From the NCBI GenBank assembly GCA_025964055.1, contig JAOPZP010000140.1:1-7219 (forward strand): a stretch of 7,219 nt of DNA. The letters run 5' to 3'. The notes beneath the pieces were generated by a model. That model was given only the letters and a program-made list of their open reading frames with translations, did no database searches and had not been told where the DNA came from. This document shows, in pieces, positions 1 to 7,219 of this stretch; the first letter of the stretch is position 1; the number at the start of each line of letters is the position of its first letter. The stretch comes from Conexibacter sp. (GTDB taxonomy: Bacteria > Actinomycetota > Thermoleophilia > Solirubrobacterales > Solirubrobacteraceae). The position numbers and the translations under genes are program-made.

Positions 1-31
1 CGACTGATGGTCGATAGCCGACCACCAGTCG
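1..31. repeat. 13-bp inverted repeat (possible terminator or operator)
   Basis: The arms at 1-13 and 19-31 are complementary at 12 of 13 positions and enclose a 5-base loop (ATAGC). The single non-match is A7 opposite C25 on the + strand. On the - strand the same pair becomes G-U, so a - strand transcript would pair along the whole stem. The stem starts at the first base of the window and could be longer outside it. There is no T-run after it, so it is not a classical intrinsic terminator, although GC-rich actinobacteria often use hairpins without U-tracts. It could end an upstream gene, end a convergent transcript, or be a dyad operator for the permease starting 39 bp downstream. The structure is directly visible; the function is inferred. 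Confidence 0.55.
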
Positions 32-56
32 GCCCTCGACGCCCGTAGGGAGCCCC

Positions 57-60
57 GGAG
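57..60 (+). promoter_or_regulatory. Ribosome binding site of the permease gene
   Basis: A GGAG core lies 9 bases before the ATG at 70. It supports that start over the next in-frame ATG at 82, whose spacing would be 21 bases. Confidence 0.6.
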
Positions 61-69
61 CCGTCGGCC

Positions 70-1449
70 ATGTCCGCCACCATGCACCCCGTGCCGCGCC
101 ACTTCGCTCTCAGAGAACGCGGGACGACCGTGCGCCGGGAGGTGCTCGGCGGCGTCGTGACGTTCCTGACGATGTCCTACATCGTGTTCGTCAACCCGGC
201 GATCCTGTCGAGCGCCGGCCTGCCGTTCAACGCGGTCGCGGTCGCCACCGCGCTCGCGGCGGCGGGCTTCACGATCCTGATGGGGTTGGCCACCAACCTG
301 CCGTTCGCGCTGGCGTCGGGCCTGGGGATCAACGCCGTCGTGGCGTTCGACATCATCCTGGGCCGCCACGTCTCGCCCCAGGTCGGGATGGCGTGCATCG
401 TGCTCGAGGGCGCGGTGGCGGTCGTGCTCGTCCTCGGGGGCCTGCGCGAAGCGGTCGTGCGCGCCGTTCCGACGTCGCTGAAGCTCGCCATCGGCGTGGG
501 CATCGGGTTGTTCATCACGTTGGTCGGCCTCCGGGACGGCGGCATCGTCGTCAACGACCCGGCGACGGGCATCGGCCTGGGGGACCTGACGACCGGACCG
601 GCGCTGATCGCGCTGGCCGGCATCCTCACCGGGCTCGGCCTCGCCGCCGCCCGGGTGCGCGGCGCGATCCTGTTCGGGATCGCCACGTCGACGGTCCTCG
701 GCCTGGTCTTCGGCGTGCTCGACGGCCCCAGCGCCCTCGCGCGGTGGCCGCACTCGGGCGACTTCTCGACGATCGGCGACGGCCTGTCGGCCTCGGCGCT
801 GTCGGACGCGCTGACCTGGACGCTCGTGCCGGTCATCTTCGCCCTGTTCATGACCGACTTCTTCGACACCGTCGGCACCGCCTACGCGGTCACCAGCGCC
901 GGCGGGCTGCTGGACGAGCACGGCGAGGTCCCGAAGATCCGGCCGCTGCTGCTCGTCGACTCGGTCGCGGCAGCCGGCGGCGGCGCGATGGGCGTCTCCT
1001 CGGTGACCACCTACGTGGAGAGCGGCGCCGGCGTCGCCGAGGGCGCGCGCACCGGCCTCGCCTCGGTGGTCACCGGCGCGCTGTTCGCGCTGACGATCTT
1101 CTTCGTGCCGCTCATCGCCGTCGTCGGACAGGGCGTGGCGGTCGGCAAGGACACCACCATCCACCCGGCGATCGCGCCGGCGCTGGTGATGGTCGGCTAC
1201 CTGATGATCCAGCTGGTCCAGGGCATCGACTGGGAAGACCCCGAGAGCGCGGTGCCCGCCTTCCTGGTCATCGTGGGCGTGCCGCTGACCTTCTCGATCT
1301 CGGCAGGGATCGGCCTGGGCGTCTTCGGGTACGTGGTCACCATGCTCGCGCGCCGCCGCGCGCGGGAGGTCCATCCGATCATGTGGGCGCTCGTCCCGCT
1401 CTTCGCCGCGTTCTTCGCCTCAGATTGGCTTTCGTCCCATGTGTTCTGA
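70..1449 (+). CDS. NCS2 family purine-base permease (AzgA/PbuG-like)
   Basis: This is an integral membrane protein of 459 residues, the usual size of AzgA-type nucleobase transporters (adenine, guanine or hypoxanthine uptake, proton-coupled in characterised members). Family signatures run in order. The first-helix motif EVLGGVVTFLTMSYIVFVNP is at residues 24-43 and the half-helix ASGLGINA at 82-89. The motif FMTDFFDTVGT at 260-270 is followed by GGLLDEHGEVP, then DS at 297-298. SSVTTYVESGAGV is at 310-322, followed by RTGL at 327-330. In the 7+7 inverted-repeat fold the acidic residues of the FDT and VES segments line the substrate site. Hydrophobic segments cover most of the chain, and a basic loop (ARRRAREV) precedes the last helix. 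The ATG at 70 has a GGAG 9 bases upstream. The exact purine transported cannot be read from the sequence. It is separated by 101 bp from the trehalose operon and is probably an independent unit or the end of an upstream one. Family assignment is firm; substrate is open. Confidence 0.93.
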   Translation: MSATMHPVPRHFALRERGTTVRREVLGGVVTFLTMSYIVFVNPAILSSAGLPFNAVAVATALAAAGFTILMGLATNLPFALASGLGINAVVAFDIILGRHVSPQVGMACIVLEGAVAVVLVLGGLREAVVRAVPTSLKLAIGVGIGLFITLVGLRDGGIVVNDPATGIGLGDLTTGPALIALAGILTGLGLAAARVRGAILFGIATSTVLGLVFGVLDGPSALARWPHSGDFSTIGDGLSASALSDALTWTLVPVIFALFMTDFFDTVGTAYAVTSAGGLLDEHGEVPKIRPLLLVDSVAAAGGGAMGVSSVTTYVESGAGVAEGARTGLASVVTGALFALTIFFVPLIAVVGQGVAVGKDTTIHPAIAPALVMVGYLMIQLVQGIDWEDPESAVPAFLVIVGVPLTFSISAGIGLGVFGYVVTMLARRRAREVHPIMWALVPLFAAFFASDWLSSHVF

Positions 1450-1520
1450 GTCTCCGCTCGCCGTCGCGACGCCGCGGCCGCAGTCGCTCGGAGATCGGCT
1501 CTCCGCTCACGTGTTCTGAA
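1423..1520 (+). repeat. Imperfect direct repeats spanning the permease end and the spacer
   Basis: The 28 bases at 1423-1450, which contain the permease stop codon, recur ungapped at 1493-1520 with 21 of 28 identities. The word GTGTTCTGA is exact in both (1441-1449 and 1511-1519). A second 9-base word, TCTCCGCTC, also occurs twice (1451-1459 and 1500-1508), but in the opposite order relative to the first word. The rest of the 101-bp spacer holds a 10-bp perfect palindrome (1462-1471), a NotI-type GCGGCCGC palindrome (1474-1481) and a 5-bp hairpin (1489-1493 with 1501-1505). There is no TA dinucleotide anywhere in 1450-1550, so no standard -10 box can be named for the trehalose genes. A GAAGGG at 1530-1535 is a weak and rather distant ribosome binding site for treZ, 15 bases before the ATG. 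Confidence 0.5.
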
Positions 1521-1550
1521 CCGTCCTCCGAAGGGCAACCCGTCTCACCG

Positions 1551-3286
1551 ATGTCCGTCGTCACCACCCTCCCCTGGGAGCAGCCGCTGGGAGCCACCCC
1601 CGTCGCCGACGGGCAGGTGCGCTTCCGCGTGTTCTCGCTCGAGCACGAGCCGCGCCTCGTGCTCGGTGAGGTCGAGCACCCGATGCAGGACGAGGGCCAC
1701 GGCACCTGGGTCGCCACGGTGCCGGCCGCCGCCGGCGACGACTACGCCTACATCATCGACGGCAGGCGCCTGCCCGACCCCGCGACGCGGCTGCAGCCCG
1801 AGGGGCTGCGCGGCCCGTCGCGCGTGGTCGATCCCGGCGCCTGGACGTGGACCGACCACGGCTGGGGCGGCGTCGCGCTCGAGGACCTCGTCGTCTACGA
1901 GCTGCACGTCGGGACGTTCACCCCGGAGGGCACGTTCGACGCCGTGATCGGGCGCCTGCGCGAGCTGCGCGAGCTCGGCGTCACCGCCATCGAGCTGATG
2001 CCGGTCGCCGACTTCCCGGGCCGCCGCGGCTGGGGTTACGACGGCGTCTACGTCTGGGCCGCCCACGAGGCCTACGGCGGTCCCGACGGCCTGCAGCGCC
2101 TGGTCGACGCCGCCCACGCCGAGGGCCTCGGCGTGATCCTCGACCTGGTGCTCAACCACGTCGGCGCCTCGGGCGAGCAGGCGCTGCGCGCGTTCGGGCC
2201 CTACTTCACCGACCGCTATTCGACCTTCTGGGGCGAGGCCATCAACTACGACGACGCGTGGTCGGGGCCCGTGCGCGAGTGGGCGGTCCAGGCCTCGGAG
2301 ATGTGGATCCGCGACCTGCACCTCGACGGCCTGCGCCTCGACGCCGTCCACGCGATCTTCGACCAGAGCGCCGAGCACCTCGTCGCCGAGCTGGTGCGCC
2401 GCGTCCACGCGCAGCGCTGGCACGCGCTCGTGATCGCCGAGTCGGGGCTCAACGACCCCAAGGTGGTGCGCGACGCCGCGCACGGCGGCTGGGGCTGCGA
2501 CGCCGCCTGGGCCGACGACGTCCACCACGCGGTCCGCACGCTGGTCACCGACGAGCACGAGGGCTACTACGCCGAGTTCGGCTCCGTGGCCGACCTCGCC
2601 CACGTCTTCCGCGACCCCCACCTGCACGACGGCCGCTGGTCGGAGTTCCGCAAGCGCCGGTTCGGAGCGCCCGCGGCCGGCTGCCCGCCCGAGCGCTTCG
2701 TCGTCTTCGACCAGAACCACGACCAGGTCGGCAACCGCGCGCTCGGCGATCGCCTCCCGGCCGACGCCCGGCGCCTGGCCGCGTTCGTCACACTGCTCTC
2801 GCCGTACACGCCCATGCTCTTCATGGGTGAGGAGTACGGCGAGGAGGCGCCCTTCCAGTTCTTCACCGACCACATCGACCAGGAGATCGCCATCGCCACG
2901 CGCGACGGACGCCGGCGCGAGTTCGCGTCGTTCGCCCACTTCGCGGGGGAGGAGGTCCCCGATCCCCAGGATCCGGCGACGTTCGAGCGCTCGACGCTCA
3001 CCCGCCGCGGCGACGACTCGCTGCGCGACCTCTACACGCGCCTTCTGGCCGCACGCCGCCGCCTGCCGCGCGGCCCGGTCGACCACATCGACTACGACGA
3101 CGCCGCGCGCTGGCTGCGCGTGCGCCGCGGGAGCTCCACCATGATCATGAACTTCTCCGAGGCCGAGCAGACCCTGGCCGCCGACGCCCGCGAGCTGGTG
3201 CTCGCCACCCACGACGCGGTCGACCTGCGCTCCGATGGGGCCGTCGCCCTGCCGCCCCTGTCGGGCGCCCTGGTCGAGGGTCCCGC

Positions 3287-3290
<4 letters not shown>
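1551..3290 (+). CDS. treZ: Malto-oligosyltrehalose trehalohydrolase (TreZ)
   Basis: A 579-residue cytoplasmic GH13 enzyme of typical TreZ length. It hydrolyses the alpha-1,4 bond next to the trehalosyl end of maltooligosyl trehalose, releasing trehalose. An N-terminal early-set/CBM48-like beta domain covers about residues 10-95 and includes the TreZ-type PDPATR...QPEGLRGPS stretch at 76-90. The GH13 barrel begins near VVYELHVGTFTPEGTF (114-129). Region I is DLVLNH (198-203). The nucleophile is D264 in GLRLDAVH, the acid/base is E297 in VIAESGLND, and the third Asp is D391 in FDQNHDQVGN. FMGEEYGEEAPFQFFTDH (424-441) is a TreZ hallmark. A short C-terminal beta domain ends the chain. The reading frame is open far upstream into the permease gene, but homology begins at LPWEQPLGA, so the ATG at 1551 is chosen. 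Its ribosome binding site is poor (GAAGGG, 15-base spacer). It is the first gene of the operon and overlaps treX by 4 bp. All catalytic residues are present. Confidence 0.96.
3276..3280 (+). promoter_or_regulatory. Ribosome binding site of treX
   Basis: GAGGG inside the last codons of treZ sits 6 bases before the GTG at 3287. It supports a GTG start that shares the GTGA with the treZ stop codon and hence translational coupling. Confidence 0.6.
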
Positions 3291-5415
<2,125 letters not shown>

Positions 5416-5416
<1 letters not shown>

Positions 5417-7219
5417 TGGGCGTCGGCGCAGAGCCGCCCGAGCGCGCGCCGTTCCGGGCCACCTACCGGTTGCAGCTGGGCACCGACCTCGACTTCGCCG
5501 CGGCGCGCGACCTGGTGCCCTACCTCGCCGACCTCGGCGCGTCGCACGTCTACCTCTCGCCGTCGTTCCAGGCGCGCGAGGGCTCGACGCACGGCTACGA
5601 CGTGATCGATCCCGGCCGGGTCAGCGACGCGCTCGGCGGGGAGGACGGCCTGCGGGAGCTGGCCGATACCGCCCACGCGCACGGCATGGGGATCATCCTC
5701 GACATCGTCCCCAACCACATGGCGGCCGACGACGCCAACCGCTACTGGACCGACGAGACGCTGCGCGAGCGGTTCTTCGACATCGACCCGGTCAGCGGCC
5801 GTCACCGGCGCTTCTTCGACATCGACGAGCTGGCCGGCGTGCGGATGGAGGACCCGGAGGTCTTCGCGACCACGCACGCGCTGGCGCTGCGGCTGATCGG
5901 CGAGGGCGTGGTCGACGGGCTGCGCATCGACCACCCCGATGGGCTCACCGATCCGCTGGAGTACCTCGAGCGGTTGGACGAGGGCGGCGCCAAGCACGTG
6001 TGGGTGGAGAAGATCCTGATGCCGGCCCACCCACCCGAGCACCTGCGCCCGGGCTGGCCGGTCGAGGGCACGGTCGGCTACGAGTTCGCCAACGATGTCG
6101 CGGCGCTGTTCGTCGACCCCGCCGCCGAGGCGCCGCTGACCGCGTTGTACACGTCGCTCACCGGCGACCCGCGGCCGTTCTCGGCGTATGCCGCCGAGGC
6201 CAAGCTCGAGCAGGCGACGACGACGTTCGCGCCCGAGGTCGAGCGCCTGCGCCGGCTGTGGCCCGACGTGCCGGACCTCGAGGCGGCGCTCGCCTCGCTG
6301 TCGATCTACCGGACCTACGTGGAGCCCGTCACGGGCTACGTGGAGGACGCCGATCGCGAGGCGCTGGCCGAGGCCCGGGGGCACGGGCTGCCCGCCGCGA
6401 TCGAGCGCGCGATCCTGCTCGAGGACGACGACGTGCCGGCGGAGTTCGTCCAGCGCTTCCAGCAGACGACGCCGCCGGTGATGGCCAAGGGCGTCGAGGA
6501 CACGGCGTTCTACCGCTACGTGCGCCTGCTGGCGCTCAACGAGGTCGGCGGCGACCCGGGCCGCTTCGGGATCGACGTCGACACGTTCCACGCCGGCAAC
6601 CTCGAGCGGCCGGTGCACAACCTGCTGGTCTCCTCGACGCACGACACCAAGCGCTCGGGCGACGTCCGCGCGCGGCTCGTGGCGCTGACCGCGATGGCGG
6701 ACGAGTGGGCGGGCGCGGTGCGCTCGTGGTTCGAGGTCAACGCCGAACTCCGTTCGGTTGAGAAGGCAACCGCAGGAGAGCACGCCGAACTCCGTTCGGT
6801 TGAGAAGGCAATCGCAGGAGAGCACGAGCCCCTTCGGACGGCCAGCGCGCCGACGCCTGCCGAGGAGCTGCTGATCTACCAGACGCTCGTCGGCGCCTGG
6901 CCCATCGAGGCGGACCGCCTCGAGGACTACCTGGAGAAGGCGCTGCGCGAGGCGAAGGTGTCGTCGAACTGGATCGAGCCCGATCTGGAGCACGAGGCGG
7001 CGGTCAAGGCGTTCGCCGTGGGGCTGCTCGACCACGGCCCGTTCCGCTACGGGTTCGACGTCATCGCATCGCGGGTCGCCGACGTCGGCGCTCGCATCGC
7101 GCTGGCCCAGACGCTGCTCAAGCTCACCGTGCCGGGGATGCCCGACGTCTACCAGGGCGACGAGCTGCCGGCGCTGTCGCTCGTCGATCCCGACAACCGC
7201 CGCCCGGTCGACTGGGACG
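5416..7219 (+). CDS. treY: Malto-oligosyltrehalose synthase (TreY), 3' end outside window
   Basis: A cytoplasmic GH13 enzyme that isomerises the reducing-end alpha-1,4 bond of a maltodextrin into alpha,alpha-1,1, giving maltooligosyl trehalose for TreZ. The frame is open from the ATG at 5416 (1-bp overlap with the treX stop) to the window edge: 601 complete codons, no stop. Signatures are TYRLQL (16-21), YLSPSFQAREGSTHGYDVID (46-65) and DIVPNHMA (96-103). The nucleophile is D172 in GLRIDHPDGL, the acid/base is E198 in VWVEKIL, and the third Asp is D410 in STHDTKRSGD. GVEDTAFYRY is at 359-368, LIYQTLVGAWP at 486-496, and PDVYQGDE...DPDNRRPVDWD at 576-601. Two oddities stand out. Only about 70 residues separate region I from the nucleophile, so the segment around the usual QHYRLAYW motif seems reduced to a short turn (125-132). 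Residues 443-470 are a 14-residue sequence present twice, inserted before EPLRTASAPTPAEE. Neither touches a catalytic residue, so the protein is probably functional. Confidence 0.95.
5773..5826 (+). repeat. 15-bp exact direct repeat inside treY
   Basis: The same 15 bases occur at 5773-5787 and 5812-5826, 39 bp apart and in the same reading frame. Both encode FFDID (residues 120-124 and 133-137). In ordinary TreY proteins two similar FFDI motifs lie far apart, on either side of the segment that seems to be missing here, so the repeat probably reflects two conserved motifs brought close together and not a new duplication. Confidence 0.6.
6740..6823 (+). repeat. 42-bp tandem repeat (2 copies) inserted in frame in treY
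   Basis: Copy 1 is 6740-6781 and copy 2 is 6782-6823. They are identical except C6770 versus T6812, which changes Thr to Ile. The first three bases of a further unit continue to 6826. The unit encodes AELRSVEKA(T/I)AGEH, residues 443-456 and 457-470 of TreY. Each 42-bp unit has 17 A/T bases (about 60% GC), and 6 of 14 codons in copy 2 end in A or T (GAA, CGT, GTT, GCA, GCA, GGA), unlike the flanking gene. Each unit has the inverted repeat CCGAAC-TCC-GTTCGG (6743-6757, 6785-6799) and a second, overlapping one, CGGTTG-AGAAGG-CAACCG (6755-6772). In copy 2 the substitution keeps RNA pairing as G-U. It resembles a small palindromic element inserted in a linker loop; that origin is inference. Confidence 0.85.

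Noticed and set aside
73..85. Kozak-like GCCACCATG around the second ATG of the permease
   Set aside because: Coincidental in GC-rich bacterial DNA. The first ATG has a suitable ribosome binding site.
393..1550. Upstream in-frame extension of treZ through the permease gene
   Set aside because: The extension translates to Arg/Gly-rich noise in the wrong frame of the permease; TreZ homology starts just after 1551.
1450..1550. Promoter or Rho-independent terminator in the spacer before treZ
   Set aside because: There is no TA dinucleotide for a -10 box and no T-run after the small hairpins. The palindromes (1462-1471, 1474-1481) are short and expected in GC-rich DNA, so I do not assign either.
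6740..6823. - strand reading of the treY repeat giving a Cys-containing peptide repeated twice (SC(D/G)CLLNRTEFGV)
   Set aside because: It lies inside a long spurious antisense frame without its own start signal. The repetition is fully explained by the DNA tandem repeat.
6740..6823. CRISPR-like or attachment-site reading of the 42-bp repeat
   Set aside because: The two units are directly adjacent without spacers, lie inside a coding gene, and there is no integrase or cas gene in the window.

Overview
The window is a stretch of very GC-rich chromosome in which almost every codon third position is G or C. All four genes read on the + strand. The base composition, the short leaders and the unusually short TreY-type enzyme suggest an actinobacterium. 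My best guess is the Thermoleophilia/Solirubrobacterales side, but that placement is inference from memory of protein style and not from any marker gene.

Layout: positions 1-69 hold a strong 13-bp inverted repeat and the ribosome binding site of the first gene. Positions 70-1449 encode an NCS2 (AzgA/PbuG-type) purine-base permease. A 101-bp spacer (1450-1550) carries small repeated words and no recognisable promoter. From 1551 to the right edge runs a tightly packed trehalose operon. It contains treZ (1551-3290, maltooligosyl-trehalose trehalohydrolase), treX (3287-5416, glycogen/maltodextrin debranching enzyme) and treY (5416-7219, maltooligosyl-trehalose synthase, cut by the window edge). 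The treZ/treX junction overlaps by 4 bp (GTGA) and the treX/treY junction by 1 bp (TGATG), so the three are almost certainly co-transcribed and translationally coupled.

Together the three enzymes form the complete TreX-TreY-TreZ route. TreX removes alpha-1,6 branches from glycogen to give linear maltodextrins. TreY turns the reducing-end alpha-1,4 bond into an alpha,alpha-1,1 bond. TreZ releases free trehalose and a shortened maltodextrin. Each has a complete set of GH13 catalytic residues in the visible sequence. The permease has no obvious metabolic link to them.

The most unusual signal is an in-frame 84-bp tandem duplication (2 x 42 bp, one mismatch) inside treY at 6740-6823. It is lower in GC than its surroundings, uses different codons, and carries two overlapping inverted repeats per unit. 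It looks like a small palindromic repeat element inserted in the coding sequence and tolerated as a surface linker. TreY also appears to lack a block of roughly 50-60 residues between GH13 regions I and II. I did not find a wholly new multi-gene system here.
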